A DNA stretch of 64,000 bases from Owenia fusiformis. Taxonomy: Eukaryota > Annelida > Polychaeta > Sabellida > Oweniidae. The notes beneath the pieces are model-generated. The model did no database searches. It saw only the letters and a list, made by a program, of their open reading frames with translations, and had not been told where the DNA came from. The first letter of the stretch is position 1, and each line of letters begins with the position of its first letter. The DNA is taken from NCBI GenBank assembly GCA_903813345.2, contig CAIIXF020000011.1:35186166-35250165 (forward strand). The letters run 5' to 3'. The translations under genes were made by a program, and so were the position numbers. This document shows positions 1 through 11,739 of the stretch, piece after piece.

Positions 1-720
1 TTGTACAGCCAGAAACTACTAGAAAAAAATTATTTACTGTCAAAAATCTGTTGCGATACTTTCCCTCGCTCTTTTACAGGCTTATGCCTTATGGATGCAG
101 GACTTCTGCTCATGAAAGCAATTTTAACATGGCTACTCTGTTAAAAGTGACCGCCATATCCGTAAAAATGTAACCTTTATAATTTAAGTACCAGTTTATA
201 GATTTGGTTAAAATTCCATGTGTTGCTGCCTAGGAGCATTGAAATAATACTCATGAAGACATTTTCAAGATAGACTATGGTTTTTAAAATGACCGCCATT
301 TTTCATAAATAATGTAATCTTTGATTACTCAAATATAAGTAGACAAATCTTATTTAAATGTTATATAATGCTGATGGCCTAGGGTCATGAAAAGTCCGTA
401 TATAGTAATTTTCAAGATTGCCGCTCAATTCAAAACTGCAACAATTTTGTGTAAAAAAGTATTTGATAACGCAAATGCCAGATGACGTTTCAAATCTGTG
501 ACAATGCTTAGTAACAACGAAGCTGAACTCAAGAAGAATTTTTTAAGATGGCAGCTGACTTTCAAAATGGCCGCCAAATTTTGTAAATAATGTAAGTGTC
601 ATCTTCAATGACTGAACTATTATTAGTGGACGGATTTGATTCAAATTGTTAATGCTGATGCCTTGGAACAAAGGACTTTTGCTCAATAAGATATTTATAA
701 AAGGGCTGCTGAATCTCAAA
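1..720 (-). repeat. Degenerate ~160-bp-period repeat family R1, minus orientation
   Basis: Successive blocks contain forms of AAAATGGCCGCCATTTT, a tract like GTAATCTTTGATTACTCAAAT, and GCTGATGCCTAGG. They are the reverse complement of the 7340-8433 repeat. At least four worn units are visible and the repeat may start before the window. It resumes at about 1490-1560 beyond an inserted palindrome. Confidence 0.75.
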
Positions 721-1485
721 GAATGGGTATCGATATGGCGAACTTTTTGAACACACGTTTCTCTTAAACCAGTCATCAAAGAATTCTGAAAATCTTACAA
801 ATTGTCAATTTAATGGCCATCTTTTAAATGGTAACAATATAATTTGAAATAAATATACATACTTTCATCTATATTGTTTTAAAAAACAAATCAAACACTT
901 GTTTTGTTCTTGGTATCATGTTTCCAGAGTGAAATGAAACATCTTTCCGAACCTCATTGGAACAAAACGACATAAACACAACATGTTTAGGTCTTTCAAT
1001 ATTGTAATTGTACAAAGGAAATTTTGGTTGATTTTAAAAAAGTATCTTGTTAATGAAATAGAAGGTTTTTCTTGATTTTTATCTATTTTGGCGGGATTTT
1101 GTTTTAATTGTTTGAATACTTTTTTAAATCAACCAAAGATTCCTTTGTATAACTTTGATATTAAGAGGTCTTAAAACATGTTGTATATGCTATTTTGTTC
1201 CAACAAGGTTCGGAAAGACATTTTATTTCATTCTCAAGAATTGGTAGAAAGGAGCAAAAACAATTGCACTAAAAAACAAAAAATGTTACCAAAAACAGTT
1301 ATATAAAATATTTGTAAATACATTTCGCATTAAATTGTTGTCAATCAGTCAACATTACATAAAATATCATGTTTTTTACAGAATGTTTTCAATGATTGGT
1401 TTAAGAGAAAAACATTGTTGGATTCAGTTCTCCATATCGATACCTATTCATTCTCGTTCCTAAACCAGCAGCTTTATAAACTTTG
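705..1485. mobile_element. Long imperfect palindrome (foldback element), about 780 bp
   Basis: Left-arm landmarks are mirrored on the right: GGTATCGATATGG at 726 with its complement at 1432-1444; TCTTTCCGAACC at 942-953 with GGTTCGGAAAGA at 1207-1218; and TTAAACCAGTCAT near 765 with its counterpart near 1395. All pair around a centre near 1083, leaving a very small loop. No ORF of note is present. Confidence 0.8.
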
Positions 1486-1562
1486 GAGCAAATATGGCAA
1501 CTCATTTCAATATGGTCTTCGATTTTCATTAAAAATGTAATGCTTGTTAATTCAAATAACAA

Positions 1563-1665
1563 TTGACAGATTTGCTCCTATACTCGAATACTATCTTTCG
1601 AGCGTCTGTCTCGAAAGCGGATGGTATTGGGTTTGATTCTCGCACTGTGTATCTAGAGGGATATC
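1563..1665 (+). repeat. Possible tRNA-derived SINE head
   Basis: GGGTTTGATTCTCGC at 1629-1643 resembles a pol III B box preceded by a stem-loop-like CGAGCGTCTGTCTCGAAAGC. The A box is not clear and the 3' body to about 1800 is not recognised. Confidence 0.3.
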
Positions 1666-1799
1666 TGGCTCGTTACACTACAGTTCCCCGACGGACGTGC
1701 CAAAAGGTCGTTACAATAACTTCAATGTGCGTGCCAAACCAATACTTGGCCAGTGTTGCGTATGGATTGAACACGAAATGGACATATTGATTTGATTGG

Positions 1800-3240
1800 C
1801 CGCCACAAAAAACGCAGAGGCGAACGCAAAAACCACTAACAGGAAACAAAACGTGCACCAATTCTTAGTCATCACAGAAAGTTTGAGACATAACACTTTA
1901 AAATCAGTAACATTTTTGGCCCACCCTGTACATGTAGTACTTATTAAAGGAATCAACGGAATTGATTATAAAGGAACGGTTATTTAAGATGCCTCTGTTT
2001 AAAATATCAATAATATATTCGAAGAAAAACATGGTTAGAATAACAATGTATTGCTGCCATATTATATATCTTGGGGTAGACTAATTTTGGCAGAGCCTGT
2101 TTGATCTTCAAACGTTTTCACATAGGAGGTCATGTTTGTCTCGTCTAGGTACCTTTTAAAGTAATGAAATAAATGTGCATGTTACCCTTCTTTTATGTCT
2201 ACAGAGTGTACCAAAAACTTTACCCACCTAACAATGAATATCTCTTTAACCAATACAGTTTGATAAAAGATGCTTGTACAATTAAAGTTAGTTCATTTTT
2301 CTTCGAGTTGACAAAGTTTCAACACTATAGCAAGTGTATGGTTATCGAACAAGATGAACTGAAAACGTTGGTGCACTGGAAACGGATACGAGTCAGATTG
2401 AATTTATTAATTCTGTAGCTCGCTCCAATCCGTTTAATTAGTATTTTAATGGCTTTTGTTAATATCGAGATTCTATGATATTATCATTTTTCCTAAGAGT
2501 TGGAAGATATTTTCAGTTTTAGATGATAGGATTTTGATCAATTTGGTGCATGTGTGGTATCATAAACAGTCCAAATAAAATAATCATCCTATAGTCAATT
2601 TTAACCCTGCCTGTTCCAGCAAACACACTGATTAGAATTGGGTAGTATAAGATACCACATTATCCTGCGCTTAAGAGATGTCGCACATTGAATCTTATTT
2701 AGACTCCTCGTTTTGTCTATTGATCCGTAAATGTGCTGACAGTATTCGTTCGTTTTAAATAATAATAAGGGTTTTCTAAATGGTGGTTGCATCAATGTTT
2801 TGTTGTCTCCCCTTTTCCATTCAAAGAACAAAGGATCGGATTGAGTGTGGCAAGTGATTTTGCACAGTCACGTCTTTCACCATGAGTACTTTCTGGCCAT
2901 ACGTACAGTGGTTTTTATTAAAAGAATATCTTCTTTTTTTGAAGAAGTGTAAGACCCCTTTTGGATGATGTTTTCATGCAATAAAAAACAGAGTAGGGAG
3001 ATCCTCTCTTGAGTAAATAGGTTCAATAGGGTCCCTATTCATAATTTTTCGAATTCTTCGATTGATATTTTTAATATCCTTCAGAATTTAATTGAAAGAT
3101 AACATATTGTGTTAATGAAACATGTCATATTTATATTGGGAATGTACTCTAAGTGAAAAATATGACCGTCTAAAACCACTTGCTATACTAAACCTGGTCC
3201 TTTAAAGATATGTTTAAAGATATGACCTTTGACGTGTTGG
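1800..3240. other. Intergenic, no gene recognised
   Basis: It contains one mariner-type terminal sequence (TTTTGGCCCACCCTGTAC near 1914-1931) without a partner end nearby. The remainder is unremarkable AT-rich DNA up to the PEMT promoter. Confidence 0.5.
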
Positions 3241-3250
3241 TCGCGCCATC

Positions 3251-3258
3251 TATATACC
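3251..3258 (+). promoter_or_regulatory. Possible TATA box for PEMT
   Basis: TATATACC lies 65 bp before the start codon with GC-richer flanks than the surrounding DNA. The spacing would give a short 5' leader. There is no other evidence. Confidence 0.3.
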
Positions 3259-3315
3259 TACACCGTATGACATTGCATGCAAGCAGACGACAAGCAGGCG
3301 ATCACAACAGCTGAC

Positions 3316-3411
3316 ATGATGGAAGCTTTAACAAATCTAATAGAATGGAACGATACAAATCTTTGGATTGTTCTATTTATTATGCCTTTCAATCCGTTTT
3401 CATGGGTTGTG
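3316..3411 (+). CDS. PEMT: PEMT exon 1
   Basis: It encodes residues 1-32, beginning with ATGATG and ending with Val-Val before a consensus GTAAGT donor. The phase is 0 at the donor. Confidence 0.85.
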
Positions 3412-6363
3412 GTAAGTTAATAGTTCAATAGTTTCCAGTTTACTTCAGTGTAACTTTTCAATGGTATATACTGATTTTGAAGAACACTTAATTCACTTAG
3501 GACTTATTGGAATAAGATGAAAATATTTCACCCTCAACCTAAAATCCAACATGACTCTTTAAGAATAATCTAATTTGCATTTTTAAAAATTGTATATATT
3601 ATTTCTTTGTTTAAGGGCATAGAAACGTTATAAATATAATGTGATTTTTTCAAACAAGATCAGCGACTATATTTTTAATGTAAAAGAAGCATACAGCCCT
3701 TGTGTTTGCATGTTATATCTCCTTCTATGCCAGTTAACAAATCTATAGCAGAAATATATTATTTAATACATTTGAGTCAGATTAGAGACTCGGCCTTTTT
3801 ATTAACTTTATTACCACGGATTACGTTATGTATAATTTATTTGCATTATATTTTAGGTCGGTCGTTGGGAGTATCACACGAGGTCACTAACGAAATTCTT
3901 TGGTAGTAAATGGATAGCTTGTTACTTGAACGGGGCAGTGATACTCGTACTAGACTGCTATAGAGATATGAAGTAAGGATTAAGTACTATGAACCATTAC
4001 GTAACATACGTTACTTTGCCTTACCTTCAAGTTAAAAGTTCTAACAGGTTACTTCTCTGAAATAAAAAGTATATAAAAATGAAAAGATCTTTTTCATTAA
4101 CGTTATCTGTATTGTTCTTATTTTGCAACACTATTTAAATATCTACAAGCTTCCCTTGAATTGGGATAGCTGCACCATGTTTTACTGATGAAAATCCTAT
4201 GACCTCCACTTTATAGTTGTATGAGTAAATTGCTATCAATTCTGTTAGATAATAATAAGCTATTTATAGTTTAAACTCCGCATGTTTATATCATTATCGC
4301 AATTGTATAGTGAGTACAAAGAAATAATAATATTGGATTGAAGTAGGTGACAGTATGTTATCTGCAATATTGTCATCACATATTATACTTCAGTGAAAGT
4401 ATAGAGAAATGCTTAAAATATCACGACATTGAAAAGGCATTTGATTTTTAAACTTGCAGGATTCATGAAAGGCATTTGATTTTTAAACGTGCAGGATTCA
4501 TAAAAGGCATTTCATTTTTAATCTTGCATGATTCATAAAAGGCATTTGATTTTTAAACTTGCAGGATTCATGAACTACTTGCCGACCAACCAAAATGGTC
4601 TCCTTTACAGAATGAATTCTCCTTGTACATTGGTTATGTCATTATTGCAATTGGTTTAGTCTTTACATTATCTGGATGGTATCAGCTTGGATATACCGGT
4701 GTACTTCAAGGTACCAAATTTAAACACGCTAATAAAGACATTAAATATTACCTTATTTAATTGTTACATATTTTATCCTTTTTAAGTAATGATTATTTCA
4801 TTATTGTATTTACGTTACCTTCTCTCAGTCATTCAATAAGTATATCTAGTTTATCAAATTAGCATTTCATTAAAAAAAATCTGATGACTGCTTCATTTTA
4901 GGTGACTATTTCGGGATTCACAAAGAGGAAAGAATTACAGCATTTCCATTTAATGTTCTAAATGATCCTCTTTATGTTTCATTTGACATAATGGCTCTTG
5001 GCTTGGCATTTACGTAAGTAGTTACTTTTTCAATTATGATATCTGAACTTTCAGTTGCATAGGGTTTTCAGCACTAAAACGGGAATCTCAAAACATGTTA
5101 GTCACACAATATTATTCAGTACATGGGCTACCAGGCTATAGATATTATTTTTAAATAAAGATGGCAGTGTAATAAACCTGTTTATATATCTTAAAGTGAG
5201 AATATAATAAAGTTCTACCACTGCTGCCATCTTTGTACTGGGCTTAAACCTATATTATGATTAAGTGCCTCTTTTTTGCTTTAACAGAAATGCTAGCTTC
5301 CTGGGGTTATTATTAGCTGTATATCAGACGATCATCATGCACGTCACGTGCCTTGCAGAAAAGTAAGTTAAAGGCAGGGCTCCACTATAAAAGCAGAATG
5401 TCAGTTAGAAAATGATGTAATAGCATGTTTGAAAATTTAAATGTCCACAGAATCTGACACCTCAGACCTGTTTTTCCATATATCCCTAGTATTTTTGCAT
5501 GGAATCAGCTAAACTTTGTCACAGTTATTCATGAATATATTCTGAATCTGATGGTAGTTTTAAATTTAAATAGTAGTTCCTATCTGGCTTGAAAATGTAA
5601 AGTAATATATAAAACTGTTATAGCAGTTATATAATAAGCTGCATCAAAATTGGGTTGTAGTTAAATTTACCACATGGTAAGGAATCCCTGCCTTTAAGTT
5701 CTGAAATTACACCGGATGAAATCGAATTGGATATTTGTATCTCCATGATCTCGATGTACGTTTATCAGCTTTGGGTGACATCTTTCAAAAGAGTTTCGGC
5801 CTGAATCCGTTTCTGGTAAAATCTTGTGTTTAAATCATTGTTAAGTTACTTATTTGAGTAACACAAGTTTAGACAACGTCTTCACCTAGGACAACTGCAA
5901 TCTTAACGAAACGGTGTTGAATAAATTGCTTAAATAAGCGTGTATATTTATATTAACATCGACAAAGACACTAGAATTAATCATGAACATATCTTAAAAA
6001 ATAATTGCGATTTTTCTCCTCGACATATTCCATGGTATAGTTTTGTGTCATTAACGTTCATTTACTGATTGTATTATTTCCAAAGGTGTGATATGTACAT
6101 ATTTCAAAATTGTGTACTGTATTTGTTCTCATTTTGAAAGCACATTATGATCTAATCTCTTTTCATAATCCTATGTGGAGTTTTTAGCTCAAAATGTTAC
6201 ATTTTCTATCTGAGTTTTATTTGATTCCAGTCCATTTACGACAATGATTTATGTGGAAAAAGCCAAACGGGACAAAGCTGCAGCAGACGCGAAAATTCAA
6301 AATGGAGACAAGGATGTGCAAGCAAATTACAATCAAGCTACAGGGTTGAAACAAAGAGGTTGA
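3316..6363 (+). CDS. PEMT: Phosphatidylethanolamine N-methyltransferase (PEMT), complete, six exons
   Basis: Exons are 3316-3411, 3857-3972, 4565-4710, 4902-5013, 5288-5362 and 6231-6363. All introns are GT-AG, phases join exactly, and the total is 225 codons plus stop. The family makes phosphatidylcholine by three SAM-dependent methylations of phosphatidylethanolamine in the ER membrane. Residues 22-38 (FNPFSWVVVGRWEYHTR without its first and last parts) align with the FNPLYWNVVARWEHKTR region of the human enzyme. Residues 120-136 carry GDYFGIHKEERITAFPF, the strongest family block, and 183-188 read PFTTMI after the last membrane segment. Several hydrophobic stretches fit a four-pass membrane protein. 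The human short form has 199 residues, so length fits; the extra residues are a lysine/alanine-rich C-terminal tail. The start is the first of two adjacent ATGs just before a hydrophobic segment. Oddities: SAM-contact motifs read A99-I-G101 and E181-N182 instead of GxG and EE. Confidence 0.93.
3857..3972 (+). CDS. PEMT: PEMT exon 2
   Basis: It starts after TTTTAG and encodes the GRWEYHTRSLTKFFGSKWIA block and a membrane segment. It ends with two bases (AA) of a lysine codon before GTAAGG. Confidence 0.92.
4433..4572. repeat. 35-bp tandem repeat, four copies, containing the PEMT exon 3 splice acceptor
   Basis: Copies are at 4433-4467, 4468-4502, 4503-4537 and 4538-4572. Each carries a T-rich tract, a TTGCAGGATTCAT-like acceptor and the first exon bases. 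Copies 1, 2 and 4 keep the AG; copy 3 reads CATG and has lost it. Only copy 4 leads into an open exon: acceptance at copy 1 or 2 shifts the frame or reads into a stop before the true exon, because 35 is not a multiple of three. Confidence 0.95.
4565..4710 (+). CDS. PEMT: PEMT exon 3
   Basis: It encodes residues 72-119, including the third membrane segment with A99-I-G101 where the human enzyme has a GxG SAM motif. Its acceptor is the fourth copy of a 35-bp tandem repeat. It ends with one base of the Gly120 codon before GTACCA. Confidence 0.92.
4902..5013 (+). CDS. PEMT: PEMT exon 4
   Basis: It encodes the GDYFGIHKEERITAFPFNVL signature block of the family. Flanks are TTTTAG and GTAAGT. Confidence 0.94.
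5288..5362 (+). CDS. PEMT: PEMT exon 5
   Basis: It encodes the last membrane segment, residues 158-181, ending at Glu181. The next codon is split across the intron and reads Asn182, where human PEMT has a second glutamate. Confidence 0.92.
6231..6363 (+). CDS. PEMT: PEMT exon 6, with stop
   Basis: It encodes PFTTMIYVEKAKRDKAAAD and a hydrophilic tail, ending in TGA at 6361-6363. The acceptor is GATTCCAG. Confidence 0.92.
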
Positions 6364-7237
6364 AATAACAAGCCATAGATAAATAATTCTATGTACTGAA
6401 AGAACACAAACTCCTATACAAAAGTTTGGGAACCTTTTCCCATTCAATTGCATGTTAATTGGGCCTCCTGCCGAAAATGAAATCAAGTTATATGATCATT
6501 ATTAAAATAAGCCCAACTCTCAATGTTTTTTTAAAGAAAAATACTCAAACATGTAGTTCAATGAAGGTTTCCAGGTATCTTAATGTTTTGAATGGAGTCT
6601 TGGACATACTTAGTTAATACAAGGCAGTGTTAACAAAGTGCTGTTTTCGAATAGTTGGGTGACTAGATATGGTGAAGCTCATACGTTCAAGAACGTATTC
6701 TAGTTTCATGTCTGGGAATGATATAAAAAACAAAGAATATGGTGTTAAAATCTGCAATATTGTATCGTAATATAATGGAATTTTACAAATAGCATTATTA
6801 TTACATGAAACATGCGCTTGACTTAAAAATAGACATACGAGACCAAAAATGTACTATAGTAGTATTAAATTCAGATCTGTGGAAACGAGAATTACGATTT
6901 ATCAACTGGATGAGTTTTACCCTTTTTTGCTTATGTCTGAGTAAACAACATAATATGCAGCAAAATAAACCCCCTCAAAAAGTATGACAATCCTAACGCC
7001 AAATTGAAGAGCGTGTTCAAACATGTTATAACTAGCTGAATTTGATTTTTCCTGAATAAAATGAAATTTTGAAAGTCACCAAAACTGAAGCACATGCTCC
7101 AATGAGGGAGTTAGGCTGCCAACGTTAAAGAGAGGGTGCATTGATATTTACCCATGGAATAACATACTAAGTTTGCTTTTCGTTCCAGATAATACCCTCA
7201 ATTCTACGAATGTTGTTATTTGTAATACAATATGTAA

Positions 7238-7243
7238 AATAAA
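7238..7243 (+). terminator. Candidate polyadenylation signal after PEMT
   Basis: AATAAA occurs here, before the 7.34-kb repeat begins. Other AATAAA strings lie closer to the stop (for example near 6960 and 7055), so this is only one candidate. Confidence 0.25.
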
Positions 7244-7339
7244 GCTTCGTTTATATCGATACTGTAACTTATAATACCTTACATTACATAATAAATGTAT
7301 ATAATATCTATATTTAATATATTAATCAATTTGATATCG

Positions 7340-8433
7340 CGTCAACTCCACGGAGTAGCAAATCCCACCGAACAAAACATATTTTGATCATTAGTGCCCG
7401 TCAAAATTCCTTCTTGAGCAGAGCTTATTTGTCCCCAGGCATCAACATATAAAATGTAAATCATATCCGTCAATTAACATTTGAGTCAAAAATTACATTC
7501 TTTTTTACGAAAAGTGGCAGCCATTTTGAAGTTCAGCCGCCATTTTGAAAATCTTTCTCGAACAGAGCTACTGTGTCCTTAGGCATCAGCATATAAAATT
7601 TTAACAAAATCCATTTACTGCTATTTGAGTTATCAAATATAACATTTTTTACGAAAAATGGCGGCCATTTTAAAATTCAGCTGCCATCTTGGAAATTCTT
7701 TGTCAGACAGAGGCACTGTGTCTCTAGGCATCATCATATAAAATTTGATCAAAATCCGTTCATCTGTATTTGAGTTATCAAAGATTACGTTTGTTTACGG
7801 ATATTTTGCCGCCATTTTGATATTTAGTAGTCATTTTGAAAATCTCTTCTTCAGTGTAGCTCCTTTGTCCCTAGGCATAAGCATATAAAATCTGAACCAA
7901 ATCCGTCAATTAGTATTTGAGTTATTAAAGATCATGTTTTTATGAAAAATGGCGGCCATTTTAAAATTCAGCACGCCATTTTGAAAATTCTTTCTTATAC
8001 AAATCTAGTTTGTCGCGAGGTATCATCATGTAAAATTTGAGCCTAATCCGTTCACTGGTACTTGAGTTATCAAAGATTACGTTTTTTAACGAAAAGTGGC
8101 CGCCTTTTTGATATTTAGTAGCCATTTTAAACATCTCTTCTTCAGCATAGCTCCTTTGTCCCTAGGTATCAGCATATAACATTTGAACAAAATCCGTCAA
8201 CTTGTATTTGAGTTATTAAATATTGCATTTTTTACGAAAATGGCGGCCATTTTGACTTAAGCAGCCATGTTGTGATTTCCTAAAATTTGAATCAAATCCG
8301 TCAACCGGTATTTGAGTTATCGCCTGGACAAACAGACCGGCGGACGGACGAACGGACGTCATTTGTTAATGCTGCATCAGTGTGGACGGTCGGTTTTCCT
8401 ATATCCCCCTCGAACTTCGTTTGGTGGGATAAT
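7340..8433 (+). repeat. R1 repeat family, five to six degenerate units of about 160 bp
   Basis: Each unit carries GGCGGCCATTTT with a second CCATTTTGAAAAT, then CTAGGCATCAGCATATAAAAT, then CAAATCCGTCA and TATTTGAGTTATCAAA. The block ends in a GGACGGACGAACGGACG run and TCGAACTTCGTTTGGTGGGA; its left edge has TCCCACCGAAC, the complement of the right edge. It therefore looks like a composite element with short inverted ends. Confidence 0.85.
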
Positions 8434-10700
8434 TAAACATACAAGTGATAGTACAATGTATTTCATACAAAATAGATGAATGAGCGACCATGTTCAAATC
8501 ATTATGCAATTATGCTCAAAATAGACCAGCGTGAGTGTTAAACTTACACGTGATTTCCCAAAATATGCACCTACTTGTTAGGTTTGAACATTTATAATTA
8601 AAATTTGGAATTTTAAAATCAATGTTCCGTTTTAGCTGTTGAGAAGTTATACATCAGAAAAGGTTTATTGGATGAATTATCACATCTTCGGATGTTGACC
8701 TTTACTCTGGAGTTCGAATGTATAATGCCACTTAAGGTTTGCACTCCCACAGCTGTACACGACACCATTGATTATATAAATATTAAAATATTAATCGTTT
8801 TGATTAAATCAAATGTATTGACATGATAAACTAGTATTATAGACTATATAAATAGTAACATAACAATCAGACTAACACCCTAACAATTGAAAGCATATTA
8901 AGTTTAAGCATTTACTTCGTCTGTTTATACAAATAAATTAATTCGTGGATCAACTGATCAACTGATCCACCACGTGAGACAACTCAGTGATTCGCAAGAG
9001 CACTTCCGCGGGTTATAGTCCATGGTATGAAATTATTGGATGCCTAATTAAGGAGCTAGTAACACAATATAGTGCAGCGATATTTGACCTAATATTTACA
9101 TACCTACACATGTCCAGTACTGTTTGTATAATAGTCGTTCAATATTCTTCGGGCTTTTTGGCTGAATTATGCGTATCATTGGCAGGGTTCGAAAATAGTA
9201 AAAACGAAATCCCTCTTCTTTTTACAGTTTGGAGTACATCCTGCTACAGAAAAGTATAATTATGAAAAAAATTGATGTTGTTTTTCTAATAAATACCCCA
9301 AAAATAACTAAATCAGCACATCAACATTTTGATTTATTTTTTCAATATTGGTGGTGTAAATGGTATCAATGAATCGTTTTTATATAAGAATGAAATATGC
9401 TAAAATTATTAGATATTTTCGAAAGATGGGTCTTCATACGTTTTGGGATATGGATTGACACCGTAAGGGGTCAACGATCAATAAAAGGGGGCGTATTGCT
9501 CTTCATTGACTTACTGTGGCTTCGGCTAAAATTATTTTGCCTCTGGTTAGATATTGCCCAGTTGTTTATAAAACAGCCACCAAGACCTGGCCGGATTCAT
9601 AAAGCTTTGAGAAAAATGGTTTTGATTTTCACCAAAAATCTGCTGACAGCAGTTTTGTCTAAGAATATATAACCATCAGAAAATCTGATGATATGCAGCG
9701 GAAAGAAACATGTAAGGTGTTTGATTGCATATATCTCTTATACACAATTTGACATGAAAATCTAATATATTTGAAATTATGACTTTTTCAAATAACTCAA
9801 ATAATTTTGTCGAATTTGCTTGACCAATATTTGAAAAAAATAAACCAAATAAAACAAGTGCATTTATGTAATTACACTTATTAACCACAAGACATTACAT
9901 TGAAATTAGAATTAATTTTGACAAAATGATAATCCACTTTATTGTGAATGTTCTTACATTAACGCATTGAGTCTTATAAAATATGTAAAAATTCGATTGA
10001 AAATATTTACGTTTTTTGACCCCTTGTAATGAGAGGCATATTGTTTTCCGCAATCGGCATTTTAAAAGAATCAAGACATATGGACCTCCTTAAATAGTGG
10101 TTCAAATGTTGCTGCACTATATTGTGTTACGGATTCTGCTTATTCCGGAGTCATAGCATGGACTATTACTTGTGTAGTCACATTTAGGCTATGACTCAAC
10201 GAGGATTGGCTCCAAGGGACGCCAATCGATATTCTGTTCCATATATGGGTATCACGTAGTCGTCTTATGAATACAAAATTCCATCAAGAATATCGGCCAT
10301 TCTCCTTGCAGCCGTAGAAATATACAGGCAGGATTGGAAACTACCTCATCGATTGGAGATTAAAGAATACCGAGTTGGAAACCTGGCTTCCAATCCTCCT
10401 TGGCTATAAATTAAAAAATTACACGAGACGAAACGGCCCCTCTACCGTGATTCTGTTTTATGATAGATTAGTTAGCCTTATGATCCTAAAGCATTTTGGT
10501 AGTTTGCTGTGTACACAATTGTATAAGAACCATTTCACTTGATTATAAAATACGCTGAATGGATATTTGGCTCAAAACTGAAGTACACAAACATTCAAAA
10601 GATCGCATCAACAATTCCACCTAAGAATACTACCTGTCATTTATTCTAAAAAACATAATGTTGAGGTGAAATAAAAATATGAAGGGGAAATGATCTTGAA
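8434..10700. other. Intergenic, nothing recognised
   Basis: AT-rich DNA. Open frames here (for example 8987-9259 and 9397-9672) lack family motifs, splice context and codon signal. A stretch near 8636-8740 is open after a TTTTAG but matches nothing I know. Confidence 0.5.
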
Positions 10701-10704
10701 TGAA

Positions 10705-10891
10705 CGGTTTGCTCCTTTCAAAAGTTTGGCAAACCAACTTCCCTAGTTGACGATTAAAGCCTGTTTATATATAAGGATATTAAGATTCACCATAGTCATA
10801 CCCTTATAAGGTAAATAAAATCCCGTGATAAACAAGGCTTTTCATACAACCCAATGGTTAGTTAACATGACCATACTTTCGGAGGGGTGTA
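10705..10891. mobile_element. Worn copy of the TACACTCCC foldback family
   Basis: It shares AGTTTGGCAAACC, GATTAAAGCC, CCAATGG and the end CGGAGGGGTGTA with the 39380-40247 element. Internal arms TTAAAGCCTGTTTAT and GATAAACAAGGCTTT pair. The left end has lost its terminal motif. Confidence 0.5.
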
Positions 10892-11739
10892 CATTACATT
10901 TCGTCCCTGCCAGCCTCTGCTCAAAACGAATAACTACAATAGGTAAATAAACATGTGAGACTCCTTACTCAAAGTTAGTATTCATTGAATAATCTTCCTA
11001 TATACACTGACAGTAAAAGTCTATCGGGACGACTTATGCAGCCTCTGCCGAATATTTCATCTTTGGTACTCTCTTGTATCGTGTGATGTATAGCTAAAGC
11101 TGCATCACATGAAGATTCTGCCTTAATTCTGTCGCGTACACCTCTTTACAATGTCAAAGCTCCTGATTTCGTTTAAACGAGTTGTACCAATAACTATTTC
11201 ATCGAAAAGGGGCACATTTATCTGGGCATTCTTCGATTTCATTAGAATACAACTGTGTTTCCAAAATGAAATTATCTACATTTCTACATTTTCTAAAATT
11301 CAGATTTTGTCAGGCTCTCATATTTTGTTTCAAAAATGATTTCCTAACATTTATACCTAGACAATACCTAGACAATACCTAGACAGGCACATGTAAGGTA
11401 GAGAAACATTGTTTACACGTTTAGGCATTGTTTGATGGAGCTTCGTCGCCATCTTTACAGTGCCAACTCTGTCATTCACTTTTGGAATTGTAACTTCTGT
11501 CTGAACGTTATCGGCATTATCATGGACACTACATTCAATCAACCAGCTCTTCTCCTTTCCATGTGAATTGTATATGACCCCATAACTTGACATCGTATCT
11601 AATTGAGGGAATTCTCAATGAGGTCCGATGAGAAACTACGCATATCCCACGGGGATACAGTCTCTCGCATCACCTCGTTTACGATCCTGATTTATCATTC
11701 CGGTATGCTGCCATACGCACGACGTTTGCAGTCTCTGTA
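10892..11739. other. Innexin 3' flank and probable 3' UTR
   Basis: No clear polyadenylation signal was found on the minus strand close to the stop. A short three-copy CTAGACAATAC repeat lies at about 11358-11388. Confidence 0.4.

Noticed and set aside
8636-8740. Open stretch after a TTTTAG, considered as an extra exon of PEMT or another gene
   Set aside because: PEMT already has a complete C-terminus at 6363 and the translation matches nothing I recognise.
11357-11593. 78-codon minus-strand frame just downstream of the innexin
   Set aside because: No motif; more likely part of the innexin 3' UTR or flank.
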